A DNA stretch of 64,000 bases from an uncultured Sphingomonadaceae bacterium. Lineage in GTDB: Bacteria > Pseudomonadota > Alphaproteobacteria > Sphingomonadales > Sphingomonadaceae. The translations under genes and the position numbers were made by a program. Under the pieces are notes generated by a model. That model made no database searches and had not been told where the DNA came from. It worked only from the letters and a program-made list of their open reading frames with translations. This document shows, in pieces, positions 18,732-27,833 of the stretch (the first letter of the stretch is position 1; the number at the start of each line of letters is the position of its first letter). The DNA lies in contig CAJXSN010000003.1 in the NCBI GenBank assembly GCA_913060895.1, positions 124,001 through 188,000 of the forward strand, read 5' to 3'.

Positions 18732-19588
18732 CGCGTTTCTCCGCTACTTCACACGCTAACGTGACCCGCATAGCAATCGCCCAGATGCAAAGCGGCATCG
18801 ACCCGGCTGTGAACGCTCAGACTGTGGCTGATCTGGCGGAGCGTTCCGCGGGCGAGGGTGCGGCAATATTGTTTACGCCGGAAATGACCGGCTTGCTCGA
18901 CCGGGACCGGAAGCGCGCTGCCAGCTCCATTGTCGGTGAAGACAGTGATTTGACGCTGGCCAAAGCGCGCGATGCGGCATCCAAGTATGGCCTGATGATC
19001 GCGTTGGGATCGCTTGCGTTGAAGGGTGAAGAGGACGGCCTTTGGGTAAACCGCTCTCTGCTGATCGAATCAAACGGAGACATCGCAGCGCGTTATGACA
19101 AGTTGCACATGTTCGATGTCGATCTGGATGGCGGGGAAAGTTGGCGGGAATCGAATGCCTATCAAGCGGGCCGAGCCGTTACTGTCGCACAGACGCCTGC
19201 AGGAAAGCTCGGTCTATCCATTTGTTATGACATACGGTTTCCCGCTCTGTTTGAGGAGTTAGGAAAGGCACGGTGCGATCTTATTGCTGTTCCTGCGGCC
19301 TTCACCGTTCCCACCGGCCAAGCGCATTGGCACGTTTTGCAAAGGGCGCGGGCAATCGAAGCAAGTGCTTATGTCGTTGCGGCTGCGCAGGTTGGCCAGC
19401 ATGCCGATGGTCGCACAACATACGGGCATTCATTGGTCGTCGATCCTTGGGGCGAGGTGCTGCTGGACCTTGGCGGCGATGGCCCAAACATCGGTTTTGC
19501 CGAGATTGATGCTGAACGTATTGAACAAGTTCGCAGTCAGGTGCCCAGCTTGGCCAACCGCCGGCCCATCCCCCGTCTAGTGCCATGA
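18728..19588 (+). CDS. Carbon-nitrogen hydrolase (Nit1/Nit2-like amidase)
   Basis: Nitrilase-superfamily enzyme with the Glu-Lys-Cys triad visible: Glu in FTPEMTGLL, Lys in RYDKLHMFDVDL, Cys in LSICYDIRFPALF. The family in this setting usually removes the amide from deaminated glutathione or omega-amides; the exact substrate is inferred. Two starts are possible: GTG at 18728, coupled to the grxC stop (GTGA), or GTG at 18761 (VTRIAIAQM), which is closer to the conserved N terminus. The glutaredoxin neighbour fits a glutathione repair role. It overlaps the next gene by ATGA. Confidence 0.9.
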   Translation: MTRFSATSHANVTRIAIAQMQSGIDPAVNAQTVADLAERSAGEGAAILFTPEMTGLLDRDRKRAASSIVGEDSDLTLAKARDAASKYGLMIALGSLALKGEEDGLWVNRSLLIESNGDIAARYDKLHMFDVDLDGGESWRESNAYQAGRAVTVAQTPAGKLGLSICYDIRFPALFEELGKARCDLIAVPAAFTVPTGQAHWHVLQRARAIEASAYVVAAAQVGQHADGRTTYGHSLVVDPWGEVLLDLGGDGPNIGFAEIDAERIEQVRSQVPSLANRRPIPRLVP

Positions 19589-20055
19589 TTGCATACGATC
19601 TCACCTGCGATAACGCCCACCGGTTCGAAGTGTGGTTTCGTTCCAGCGACGATTATACAGGCCAGCTGGAAAGAGCACTCTTGATGTGTCCACATTGCGG
19701 ATCGGAAACTGTTCGCAAGGCGCCTATGGCTCCGGCCGTTCCGACGAAGGGCAACAGCCGATCCGCTGGGACGCCTCCGCAAAAATTGCTCGAGAAGAGC
19801 GAAGGCGGAAAACTGCCCGAGAAGATTAAATCTGCGATGATCGCTCTAGCAAAGGCGCAGGCCGAAACGATCAAGGATAGCACTTGGGTAGGCAAGAACT
19901 TTGCACAGCAATCACGCGAAATGCATTATGGGGAGCGTGAAGACGCGTTGATCCACGGTCGTGCCAGCAAAGAAGAGGTGCAGGGTTTGGTGGAGGAGGG
20001 CGTCGGAATCGCGCCGCTGCTGGTTCCTGTCGTGCCGCCAGAGGAAGCGAACTAG
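19585..20055 (+). CDS. DUF1178-family protein
   Basis: A 156-residue protein of unknown function. The N terminus MIAYDLTCDNAHRFEVWF, followed by MCPHCGSETVRKAPMAP, is the hallmark of DUF1178 and suggests a small zinc ribbon from the early Cys/His and the CPHC pair. The C-terminal part (FAQQSREMHYGERED, IHGRASKEEVQGLVEEGVGI) is also conserved in the family. It follows the amidase by an ATGA overlap, an arrangement that recurs in alphaproteobacteria. Confidence 0.88.
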   Translation: MIAYDLTCDNAHRFEVWFRSSDDYTGQLERALLMCPHCGSETVRKAPMAPAVPTKGNSRSAGTPPQKLLEKSEGGKLPEKIKSAMIALAKAQAETIKDSTWVGKNFAQQSREMHYGEREDALIHGRASKEEVQGLVEEGVGIAPLLVPVVPPEEAN

Positions 20056-20130
20056 CGCGGCGTGCCGCTGTTTGCCCCGTTGCCAGCCTTCATCGTGCGT
20101 CCTAATGGGAAAGCCTGAGAGCGAAGGTTA

Positions 20131-20207
20131 GTCCCCGTAGCTCAGTTGGATAGAGCATCGGATTCCTAATCCGGGGGCCGGAGGTTCAAATCCTCTCGGG
20201 GACACCA
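20131..20207 (+). tRNA. tRNA-Arg (anticodon CCT)
   Basis: A 77-base cloverleaf with acceptor arms GTCCCCG and CGGGGAC, discriminator A and encoded CCA at 20205-20207. The D loop contains AGCTCAGTTGGATAGAGC, the anticodon loop is TTCCTAA (anticodon CCT, reads AGG) and the T arm contains GGTTCAAATCC. No integrase or attachment-site duplication is visible at its 3' end. Confidence 0.97.
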
Positions 20208-20229
20208 CACCATCTGCAAGGAACGAGCG

Positions 20230-20970
20230 ATGACAAACGGCGATTATCCTTGGACCAGGCGGATTAGCAACGCTTCGCTTATGTTGGCTCTCGCCGCTAC
20301 TGTTGTCGCATTCGGCGGTATGACACTGGCGAGATATGATCTTATCGGCAAAATGCCGGGATTTTTCTCGCTCGCTTTTGGTGCGCTTTTGGCTGCTGCT
20401 GCTGCAATTCTGGCGCTCGTCGGTTTGATCATGAATGCACGACAGCAATGGCCACATGGGCGCAGCGCCTTGCTTGGGCTGATCATCGGTGGAATTTTCG
20501 TGGGGGCACTCACTATCCGCGTGATTTCTACCAGCGGAGTGCCCGCCATCCACGATGCAACAACCGATCTTGCCGATCCGCCAAATTATGTCGCACTGCC
20601 TCTGTCGCCAGATAATTTGCGCGGGCTTGAAGGCGGTGAAGAGCAATGGCGCGAACTTCACAGCCAGGCCTATGACGATCTCGTAACGATCAAAATCAAT
20701 GCCCCTGTTGCCGATGTCATTGCATCTGCCGAGGAGCTTGCCAGAGACCGGGGCTGGACGATCGCGCTTGTCGATCCTGATGCTGGCAGGTTGGAAGCGA
20801 CTGCATATGCGAGTTGGATAAAATTCAACGATGACGTCGTTCTGCGGGTCGTACCTGATGACAGCGGTTCAATTATCGATATGCGATCGGTAAGCCGCGT
20901 GGGAGTGAGCGATCTAGGCGAGAATGCGAAGCGTATTCGTAAATTCCTTGCAGACCTTCAGGCCGAATGA
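20230..20970 (+). CDS. DUF1499 domain membrane protein
   Basis: A 246-residue protein with three or more hydrophobic segments in the first 110 residues (LMLALAATVVAFGGMTL; LAFGALLAAAAAILALVG; ALLGLIIGGIFVGALTI), followed by a soluble DUF1499 domain of about 110 residues (ARDRGWTIALVDPDAGRLEAT, FNDDVVLRVVPDDSGSIIDMRSVSRVG). The biochemical role of DUF1499 is not established. It starts 22 bases after the tRNA gene and may be transcribed with it. It converges with the MFS gene, 7 bases apart. Confidence 0.85.
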   Translation: MTNGDYPWTRRISNASLMLALAATVVAFGGMTLARYDLIGKMPGFFSLAFGALLAAAAAILALVGLIMNARQQWPHGRSALLGLIIGGIFVGALTIRVISTSGVPAIHDATTDLADPPNYVALPLSPDNLRGLEGGEEQWRELHSQAYDDLVTIKINAPVADVIASAEELARDRGWTIALVDPDAGRLEATAYASWIKFNDDVVLRVVPDDSGSIIDMRSVSRVGVSDLGENAKRIRKFLADLQAE

Positions 20971-20977
20971 AGCGTGC

Positions 20978-22192
20978 TTACTCGCCAGTACGCCTTGCTT
21001 GCCATGACAGGGCGACGATACCCAGCGACATAAGGCCGACAAGCAAGACTGTGCCATCCCATCCAGCGTATTCGTAGGAGGCTGGCGCTGCCCAGCTGGC
21101 AATGCCTGCGCCGGTGAACATCAGGATAATGTATCCGGTCATGAGGCGCGTGCGGATATCCGGCGCGAGCGCAAGAAATGTCATGCGACCAGTCACATCG
21201 AGGGAAGGACCCACCAGATTCATTATGCTGAGTGGGATGAGCAGGAGCCACAGACTACCGCCCATTGGGTAAAGAAGGGCGATACCCGCTGCCTGAGCGA
21301 CCGAGAGCCAGAACCGTGCGCGATATGGACCGACCCGGTCTGCCCATCGTCCCAATGCCGGAGTAACAAGAATACTGACCACGGAAATCGCCGCAAGATA
21401 GCCCACCGTGTCAGTTCCGTAGCCCATAGCATCGCTGGTCAAATGAAAGGCGAGAGCCAGCCAGACCGACAGGAATATCCCGAAATTCAGTGCCTGTATC
21501 AGGCCCGATCGAATAACGAGCGGATACTCTTTCATTAGGGTCAGGGTGGATAGGACAAGGGACCAATAGGGAGTGGGTTTCGCAGGATCGGGGTCAGTGC
21601 GCCGGGGCTCCAGTACCAGCGGTATGGCCAAAGTCACGCCGACCATGATTGACCCTCCAATCCAATAGACAACTCTCCAGTCAAGAAACTCTGCGATAAT
21701 TCCTGCGCCTACCCGGGCAATTAAAATACCGACGATAATCCCGGCAGTCAGGGTTGCGGTCACGCTGCCCAATGTTTTCCGCGCCACCCTTTTTGAAGCG
21801 TATGAGGGCAACAGGTAGGGCACGATGGTGACGAAGCCGAGCAGGGTTGATCCTGCGATAAAGAGCATAAAACTCTCGGCCCAGGCCATAAGAAAAAGTG
21901 CGACCGCCTGCGCTGCGGACAAGATCAGCGATAGCTGGCGGGCAGAATACCGGTCGCCCAAAGGCAACAGCAGAAAAATACCCAGAGCCAGCGCAATCTG
22001 ATTGGCAGCCGGAACCAGGCCGATGGCTACCGGACCGACACCGAAGTCAGGACCGATATCGGCAATGATCGGGTGGATGTAATAGGCATTTGCTACGGTC
22101 GCGCCGGTAATCGCGGCGAGTGCGAATTCACTGCGGCGCGATAGCCCTTCCGGCTTACCCGTAGGCGTCTTTGGGTGATGGGATACAGACAT
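20978..22192 (-). CDS. MFS transporter (drug-efflux type)
   Basis: Major facilitator protein of about 404 residues with twelve predicted membrane helices in two halves; the first cytoplasmic loop carries LPLGDRYSARQL, a match to the GxxxDRxxRR loop 2-3 motif. The closest general type is YnfM/DHA1-like efflux. The substrate cannot be told from sequence. The ATG at 22192 (MSVSHHPKT) is preferred over a GTG two codons earlier. No regulator is adjacent. Confidence 0.85.
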   Translation of the reverse strand: MSVSHHPKTPTGKPEGLSRRSEFALAAITGATVANAYYIHPIIADIGPDFGVGPVAIGLVPAANQIALALGIFLLLPLGDRYSARQLSLILSAAQAVALFLMAWAESFMLFIAGSTLLGFVTIVPYLLPSYASKRVARKTLGSVTATLTAGIIVGILIARVGAGIIAEFLDWRVVYWIGGSIMVGVTLAIPLVLEPRRTDPDPAKPTPYWSLVLSTLTLMKEYPLVIRSGLIQALNFGIFLSVWLALAFHLTSDAMGYGTDTVGYLAAISVVSILVTPALGRWADRVGPYRARFWLSVAQAAGIALLYPMGGSLWLLLIPLSIMNLVGPSLDVTGRMTFLALAPDIRTRLMTGYIILMFTGAGIASWAAPASYEYAGWDGTVLLVGLMSLGIVALSWQARRTGE

Positions 22193-22238
22193 CGCCACTC
22201 AGGTGCAGAACCTTGCAGTGGAAAGCCAGCAGGTAATT

Positions 22239-23168
22239 TTAGTCGGTTATGTTCGCTTCGCCCGGCTGATTGCCCATTGGTACCCGTTCCTTGAAAGTAT
22301 GGGTGATGTAAGGGAACGGAATTTCGATCCCTGCATCATCCAGAGCACGCTTAATCGCGCGTACGACTGCATCGCGGCTTTCATGGCCAGCGCGAGGACT
22401 GGAGCCGGCCCACCAGCGGACGTTGAAATTTACCGAGCTGTCGGCGAATTCTATAGCAAAGACGTCGATGCCCTTATCGGTCAAGACATCATCGACACTT
22501 TCGACAGCGCCGCGGATAACTTTCGAGGCATGATTCAGATCGGTATCGTACGATACGCCTGCCACCACTTCGTGACGACGGTTCCCTTCGTCGGTCAGGA
22601 TTTCGACCGGATTTTTGAACAACATGGAATTGGGAACCAGAGTCACTTCGCCCGAAAGCTTGCGCACATAGGTTTCCCGCAAAGTAATAAGCTCGACCTT
22701 GCCAGTTATGCCTTCACATTCGATCACATCGCCAATGCGCATTTTTTCCCGCAGCATGATGAGCACGCCGGCAAGGAAGTTTTCAAAAATATCCTGAAAG
22801 GCAAAGCCGATGGCGACTGCGCCGATGCCAAGTCCAGCGATGACGCTGGCGGGAGTGAAGCCAGGCATCATCACGACCAGTGCTGCCATCAAGCCGATCA
22901 GCCAGATCGCCAGCTTTACCAAAGTGTCGATCAGATTTTTCAGGCTTGGCCGGATTTCTGTCTTACCGGTGACCCCGTCGGCAATTCGCACGGCAAATTT
23001 CGCCGCGATCCAGGTAATCAGCAGAACGACGATGCCGATCGCAATATTGGGTAGCGCGGCGATAAAGCCTTCTGCCATCCCGACCAAAGTATCCTGCAAT
23101 GTACCCACTGTGTTGACCGTCCGGTCAAAGCTTTCGCCTGCAGCGGTCGGTGTCGTCGATGTCGTCAT
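22239..23168 (-). CDS. Small-conductance mechanosensitive channel (MscS family)
   Basis: A 309-residue inner-membrane channel that relieves turgor on osmotic downshock. Three hydrophobic helices lie in the first 150 residues. The pore helix region reads IAGLGIGAVAIGFAFQDIFENF, with the Gly/Ala packing pattern of MscS TM3, followed by the beta domain (RIGDVIECEGITGKVELITLRETYV, LVPNSMLFKNPVEILT). It has the short form typical of E. coli MscS. It stands alone between MFS and VOC genes on the same strand. Confidence 0.93.
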   Translation of the reverse strand: MTTSTTPTAAGESFDRTVNTVGTLQDTLVGMAEGFIAALPNIAIGIVVLLITWIAAKFAVRIADGVTGKTEIRPSLKNLIDTLVKLAIWLIGLMAALVVMMPGFTPASVIAGLGIGAVAIGFAFQDIFENFLAGVLIMLREKMRIGDVIECEGITGKVELITLRETYVRKLSGEVTLVPNSMLFKNPVEILTDEGNRRHEVVAGVSYDTDLNHASKVIRGAVESVDDVLTDKGIDVFAIEFADSSVNFNVRWWAGSSPRAGHESRDAVVRAIKRALDDAGIEIPFPYITHTFKERVPMGNQPGEANITD

Positions 23169-23230
23169 AAAAATCCCTGCCGTGTGTGCCCGGATAACGC
23201 AATGGCAGAGAGGGAAGTTCCGTCAAGACG

Positions 23231-23800
23231 TCAGTCAGTCCTATCAGCATGTTCTTCCCGAGCAATTTCATGCAGCCAGGCCGCATGCTGCGGTGCCTTT
23301 TTCGTTTTGCTCCATTCATCCAGCATCGGCATAGCCACGCGTTTCAACTCGGCAAATTGCTCGTCCGTACCTATGTCTGCGGCCAATTCTACGCGGTGGC
23401 CATTCGGATCGAAGAAGTAAATCGACTTGAAAATTCCGTGATGGGTTGGGCCGAGAACATCTATCCCGAGGCCTTCGACATGATCTTTGGCGCTCAGCAA
23501 TTCCTCAAGGGTGTTCACACGAAACGCCAGATGCTGGACCCAAGCCGGGGTATTCTCGTCACGGCCCATGTCTTTTTGGTTCGGAAGCTCGAAAAATGCG
23601 AGGATGTTGCCGTTTCCGGCATCGAGGAATACGTGCATGTACGGGTCGTATTCGCCGGTGGACGGCACGTAGTCTTCGGAGAAAGCCGATGTGTACTCCA
23701 TGCCCAACACTTTGGAATACCATTCGACGGTCTCTTTGGCATCTTTGCAACGATAGGCCGCATGGTGAACGCCGCCGAGTTTAACCGGATGTGCGCTCAT
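23231..23800 (-). CDS. VOC-superfamily (glyoxalase/dioxygenase-fold) protein coupled to hppD
   Basis: A 189-residue vicinal oxygen chelate protein with two beta-alpha-beta modules: [20 protein letters not shown] near the N terminus and [16 protein letters not shown] plus [16 protein letters not shown] further on. Metal ligands His, His and Glu are plausible from these segments. The ATG overlaps the hppD stop (ATGA), so it is translated with the tyrosine-degradation enzyme and may act on a pathway intermediate; the reaction is not known. A C-terminal extension ([18 protein letters not shown]) is outside the VOC fold. Confidence 0.85.
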   Translation of the reverse strand: MSAHPVKLGGVHHAAYRCKDAKETVEWYSKVLGMEYTSAFSEDYVPSTGEYDPYMHVFLDAGNGNILAFFELPNQKDMGRDENTPAWVQHLAFRVNTLEELLSAKDHVEGLGIDVLGPTHHGIFKSIYFFDPNGHRVELAADIGTDEQFAELKRVAMPMLDEWSKTKKAPQHAAWLHEIAREEHADRTD

Positions 23801-24903
23801 TCTGCCGGCTCCGTCTCTTCAACCTCTAGCGCCCCACGGCTGATCTGGTCGCGTTCCATACTCTCGAATAGTGCCTTGAAATTGCCTTCACCAAAGCCAT
23901 CGTCGCCCTTGCGCTGGATGAATTCGAAGAACACGGGGCCGACCTGCGCTTCCGCAAATATCTGCAACAGCAGGCGGGGCTGGCCACCTTCGGTCGTGCC
24001 GTCCATCAAAATGCCCCGCATTTTGAGCGCGTCCACATCTTCGCCGTGACCGGGAAGACGCTCGTCCAGCATCTCGTAATAGGTTTGGGGCGGGGCGGTC
24101 ATGAAGGGCACACCAAAATCCTTCAGTCGATCCCATGCGGCTACCAGATCATCGCAGATAAGAGCAATGTGCTGGATGCCTTCGCCATTAAATTCCTTCA
24201 GGAATTCTTCGATCTGGCCCTTGCCACCTTCACCCTCTTCATTGAGTGGGATTTTGATCTTGCCGTCGGGTGCAGTGAGGGCCTTCGATGTCAATCCGGT
24301 ATATTCGCCTTTGATGTCGAAAAAGCGAATTTCACGGAAGTTGAACAGTGTTTCATAATAGTCCGCCCAATAGGACATACGGCCATTGTAAACGTTGTGC
24401 GTCAGATGGTCGATGATATCGAAGCCTGCGCCCTCAGGATGCTTTTCGACACCTGGAAGGTATTCGAAATCGATATCGTAAATCGACAGGCTGTCTTCGC
24501 CATCGTCGGAATAACGGTCGATCAGATAGACAATGGCACCGCCGATACCGCGAATGGCGGGGATTCGCAGTTCCATTGGTCCGGGCTCGTTGGCAACCGG
24601 CTCTGCGCCTTTTTCGATCAAATGGTCATACGCTTTCACGGCGTCTTTGACGCGAAATCCCATCCCACAGGCCGATGCACCGTGCTCACGGGCAAAATAC
24701 CACGCGGCGCTGCGCGGTTCGTAGTTGGCGATCAGATTGATATTGCCCTGCCGCCAAAGATGCACGTCCTTGCTACGGTGTGAAGCAACGTGAGCGAACC
24801 CCATCGCCTTGAACACAGGCTCCAACTCACCTTTTTCGGGCGCACAGAATTCGACGAACTCAAATCCGTCTAGGCCGGCGGGATTCTCAAACAGGTCGGT
24901 CAT
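23797..24903 (-). CDS. hppD: 4-hydroxyphenylpyruvate dioxygenase
   Basis: Converts 4-hydroxyphenylpyruvate to homogentisate in tyrosine and phenylalanine breakdown. The ATG at 24903 ([19 protein letters not shown]) is chosen over an in-frame TTG at 24921; 368 residues, normal length. Iron ligands are visible: His in [11 protein letters not shown], His in [11 protein letters not shown], and Glu in [18 protein letters not shown]. The C-terminal helix gate ([13 protein letters not shown]) is present. A dyad GTTTC-AATA-GAAAC lies 23-36 bases upstream and may be an operator. Homogentisate dioxygenase is not in the window. Confidence 0.96.
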   Translation of the reverse strand: MTDLFENPAGLDGFEFVEFCAPEKGELEPVFKAMGFAHVASHRSKDVHLWRQGNINLIANYEPRSAAWYFAREHGASACGMGFRVKDAVKAYDHLIEKGAEPVANEPGPMELRIPAIRGIGGAIVYLIDRYSDDGEDSLSIYDIDFEYLPGVEKHPEGAGFDIIDHLTHNVYNGRMSYWADYYETLFNFREIRFFDIKGEYTGLTSKALTAPDGKIKIPLNEEGEGGKGQIEEFLKEFNGEGIQHIALICDDLVAAWDRLKDFGVPFMTAPPQTYYEMLDERLPGHGEDVDALKMRGILMDGTTEGGQPRLLLQIFAEAQVGPVFFEFIQRKGDDGFGEGNFKALFESMERDQISRGALEVEETEPAE

Positions 24904-24925
24904 GGCAGTGTCTCTCGTCAAATTG

Positions 24926-24939
24926 GTTTCAATAGAAAC
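24926..24939. promoter_or_regulatory. Inverted repeat upstream of hppD, candidate operator
   Basis: GTTTC (24926-24930), AATA, GAAAC (24935-24939): a perfect 5-base dyad just upstream of hppD in the divergent region with the acyl-CoA dehydrogenase gene. On the minus strand it is preceded by the TATAG of CTATATAGTTTC, a possible -10 overlap. A MarR/IclR-type repressor site is one possibility. Confidence 0.4.
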
Positions 24940-25052
24940 TATATAGCCGCAAATGGTGTGTTTTGTAAAGCGTACCGGGCGCTTGGCGGCTCCATTGGTT
25001 GCGCGGTGCCGCTCCGCACGTCATGGAGCATCGCAAAGCAGTGGAGTAATCG

Positions 25053-26213
25053 ATGGAAGAGCGTGAAGATCTGACCGAAATTCGCCGCGCGGTGCGCGCG
25101 CTGTGTGACGAGTTTCCCGGCGAATACTGGCGGGACAAAGACCGTGACCGGGCGTATCCATCGGAATTTGTGGATGCTCTGACCAAGGCAGGTTTCCTCG
25201 CTGCGCTTATCCCGGAGGAATATGGTGGCAGCGGTCTGAAATTGGATGCAGCCGCAGTGATTATGGAGGAAATTCAGGCATCCGGTTCCAACGGCGGCGC
25301 GGCTCATGCCCAGATGTATGTGATGAATACATTGCTGCGCTATGGTAACGAAGATCAGAAATCGCATTTTCTGCCCAAGATTGCCGACGGCAGTTTGCGG
25401 TTGCAAGCCTTTGGCGTGTCGGAGCCCACCAGCGGAACCGATACCCTTTCTCTGCGCACCTTCGCCCATCCCGATGGCGACGAATATGTTATCAACGGCC
25501 AGAAGATATGGACCAGCAGGGCAGAGCATTCCGATCTTATGATGCTCCTGGCGCGCACAACGCCTAAGGGAGAAAGCGCCAAGAAAACAGAAGGTCTCTC
25601 GCTGTTTTTGGTCGATATGCAGGAAGCCCAGAAATCGGGCGGAATGACCATCAAGCCGATCCGCACAATGATGAATCATTCGTCATGCGAGGTATTCTTC
25701 GACGAATTGCGCATTCCGAAATCGGCGCTGATCGGGGAAGAAGGTAAGGGCTTCCGCTACATTCTTTCCGGCATGAATGCCGAACGCGTTCTGATTGCGG
25801 CAGAGTGTATCGGTGATGCGAAGTGGTTCATCGAGAAGGCGAGCGACTACGCCAAGGACCGGCAGGTTTTTGGACGCCCGATCGGTCAGAATCAAGGCAT
25901 TCAGTTCCCCATTGCGCGCTGCTACGCCCAGATGCGTGCGGCAGAGCTTATGGTTTATCACGCAGCCGAGGTTTACGATCAGGGCGGTAATGCAGGTGAA
26001 GAGGCGAACATGGCCAAGATGCTTGCTTCCGAAGCAAGCTGGGCTGCGGCCGACATGTGCGTCCAGACCTATGGCGGGTTTGGTTTTGCCGAAGAGTACG
26101 ATGTGGAGCGTAAGTTCCGCGAAGCTCGGCTTTATACGGTCGCTCCGATCTCGACCAACCTTATCCTGAGCTACCTGTCGGAGCACGTTCTTGGATTGCC
26201 GCGCTCATATTAA
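25053..26213 (+). CDS. Acyl-CoA dehydrogenase-family flavoprotein
   Basis: A 386-residue FAD enzyme of the acyl-CoA dehydrogenase fold: N-terminal helices (EYGGSGLKLDAAAVIMEEI), FAD-binding FGVSEPTSGTDTLSLRT and YVINGQKIWTSRAEHSD, and C-terminal RQVFGRPIGQNQGIQF and QTYGGFGFAEEYDVERKF. Where many family members have a catalytic Glu in YEGT, this one reads LYTVAPISTNLI, so the base must be elsewhere or the chemistry differs. Substrate unknown. It is divergent from hppD, and a role in aromatic or branched-chain acid breakdown is possible but unproved. Confidence 0.88.
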   Translation: MEEREDLTEIRRAVRALCDEFPGEYWRDKDRDRAYPSEFVDALTKAGFLAALIPEEYGGSGLKLDAAAVIMEEIQASGSNGGAAHAQMYVMNTLLRYGNEDQKSHFLPKIADGSLRLQAFGVSEPTSGTDTLSLRTFAHPDGDEYVINGQKIWTSRAEHSDLMMLLARTTPKGESAKKTEGLSLFLVDMQEAQKSGGMTIKPIRTMMNHSSCEVFFDELRIPKSALIGEEGKGFRYILSGMNAERVLIAAECIGDAKWFIEKASDYAKDRQVFGRPIGQNQGIQFPIARCYAQMRAAELMVYHAAEVYDQGGNAGEEANMAKMLASEASWAAADMCVQTYGGFGFAEEYDVERKFREARLYTVAPISTNLILSYLSEHVLGLPRSY

Positions 26214-26281
26214 ATCCAATAGTTTGAATCATTTGCAAAAAACGCTTGAATGGAGGCGTTAACTATGATTCTTACAGTCTT

Positions 26282-26602
26282 ATGACGCATGGCGGACACA
26301 AATTGGTTTCACGGCGCGAGCAGGTGATTCAGGGCGTGGCCCTGATTTCGCTGCTTGTGCTGGCCGGCCTTGCTCTTCTGGGGCCTAGCGGTCTGCTTGC
26401 CTGGGGCGAACAAGCGAGTTTGCTTGAACAGCGCAAGGGGCAGGTCGCGGTGCTGGAGGCGAAGCGGTCCGAGATGAAGGGGCGGGTCAATGCACTGCAT
26501 CCTGATCACGCAGATCCTGACATGGTGGGGGAGCTGCTGCGCAGAAATATGCATGTGGTACATCCCGACGAAATCGTTTTGACGCTAGAGCCTGGGGGCT
26601 GA
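26282..26602 (+). CDS. FtsB/DivIC-like septum formation protein
   Basis: A small bitopic membrane protein of 106 residues from the ATG at 26282. Residues about 15-35 (GVALISLLVLAGLALLG) form one membrane helix. A periplasmic coiled coil follows (EQASLLEQRKGQVAVLEAKR) and a C-terminal VVHPDEIVLTL. In alphaproteobacteria an FtsB-like gene commonly precedes pdhA, which supports the call. FtsB links FtsL and FtsQ in the divisome. The enolase gene often found just upstream is absent here. Confidence 0.78.
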   Translation: MTHGGHKLVSRREQVIQGVALISLLVLAGLALLGPSGLLAWGEQASLLEQRKGQVAVLEAKRSEMKGRVNALHPDHADPDMVGELLRRNMHVVHPDEIVLTLEPGG

Positions 26603-26741
26603 TAGCTTTTCTATACGGTTCTGTCGGCGCCGTTTTGGTGTGGCCTAAATTCCTTCTCGCAAACGTTGCGGATGTTGCTTGGTTGGGCCAATAAGGGCCC
26701 ATCTCCGCAGCACCGCTGCCGCATACTGTAATTGAAGAGGA

Positions 26742-27830
26742 ATGACGAGCTTGGCCAAGCCTTCGAAAGCCCGCAAGACCCCTGCAAAGCCCGCTACTCA
26801 GGATGATGAGGATTTCGCCCTTCACAGCCTGCAGACGGCGTTCGAGGAGCAGAAGAGCTTCAACGCCAGCGACGAGCAGATGCTCGAATTTTACAAACAG
26901 ATGCTGCTCATCCGCCGTTTTGAGGAACGTGCAGGACAGCTTTATGGTTTGGGCCTTATCGGCGGCTTCTGTCATCTTTATATTGGTCAGGAAGCGGTTG
27001 CTATCGGTCTGCAATCCGGGCTGGATGGCGACAAGGACAGCGTCATCACCGGCTATCGCGATCATGGCCACATGCTCGCCTATGGTATCGAGCCCAAGGT
27101 TATCATGGCGGAGCTGACCGGGCGTCAGGCTGGCATATCCAAGGGCAAAGGCGGCTCTATGCATATGTTCAGTACAGAGCATAAGTTTTATGGCGGGCAC
27201 GGTATCGTCGGTGCGCAGGTGCCGCTTGGTGGTGGACTGGCTATGGCCCACAAATATCGCGGTGATGGTGGTATCTGTCTTGCCTATTTTGGTGATGGCG
27301 CGGCCAACCAGGGTCAGGTCTACGAAACCTTCAATATGGCTGCGCTATGGAAGCTGCCGATAGTGTTTGTGGTTGAGGACAACCAATATGCTATGGGTAC
27401 GGCGACCAAGCGGTCGAGCGCCGAAACCCGTTTTTATCGACGCGGTACGGCCTTTCGCATTCCCGGTATGGAAGTAAACGGAATGGACGTGCTGGAAGTG
27501 CGGGCCGCTGCTGAAGTGGCCTATAAATATGTCCGCGAAGGCAATGGGCCGGTTTTGATGGAGCTCAACACATATCGATATCGCGGGCACTCCATGTCGG
27601 ACCCTGCAAAATACCGTACGCGCGAGGAAGTTCAGGACCAGAAGGATCATCACGATCCGATAGAATTGATCAAGAAGGCCCTGATCGAAAATGGTAAAAG
27701 TGAGGACGAATTGAAGGCTATCGACAAGGCCATTCGCGCACGTGTTTCGGAATCTGCAGATTTTGCCGAGAATTCGCCAGAGCCGGATGCGAGCGAACTC
27801 TACACCGATGTTTTGGTGGAGGAGTATTAA
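26742..27830 (+). CDS. pdhA: Pyruvate dehydrogenase E1 component, alpha subunit
   Basis: Thiamine-diphosphate-dependent decarboxylation of pyruvate with PdhB. The 362-residue protein has the TPP motif GDGAANQGQVYETFNMA through VVEDNQYAMGT, the entry segment MLLIRRFEERAGQLYG, and the phosphorylation-loop equivalent YRYRGHSMSDPAKYRTREE. The N terminus carries a Lys/Ala/Pro-rich extension of about 40 residues before the conserved domain. It is followed after 3 bases by pdhB. Confidence 0.96.
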   Translation: MTSLAKPSKARKTPAKPATQDDEDFALHSLQTAFEEQKSFNASDEQMLEFYKQMLLIRRFEERAGQLYGLGLIGGFCHLYIGQEAVAIGLQSGLDGDKDSVITGYRDHGHMLAYGIEPKVIMAELTGRQAGISKGKGGSMHMFSTEHKFYGGHGIVGAQVPLGGGLAMAHKYRGDGGICLAYFGDGAANQGQVYETFNMAALWKLPIVFVVEDNQYAMGTATKRSSAETRFYRRGTAFRIPGMEVNGMDVLEVRAAAEVAYKYVREGNGPVLMELNTYRYRGHSMSDPAKYRTREEVQDQKDHHDPIELIKKALIENGKSEDELKAIDKAIRARVSESADFAENSPEPDASELYTDVLVEEY

Positions 27831-27833
27831 GTC

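Noticed and set aside
20131-20207. tRNA gene as a possible integration site
   Set aside because: No integrase, no repeated 3' tRNA end and ordinary core genes on both sides.
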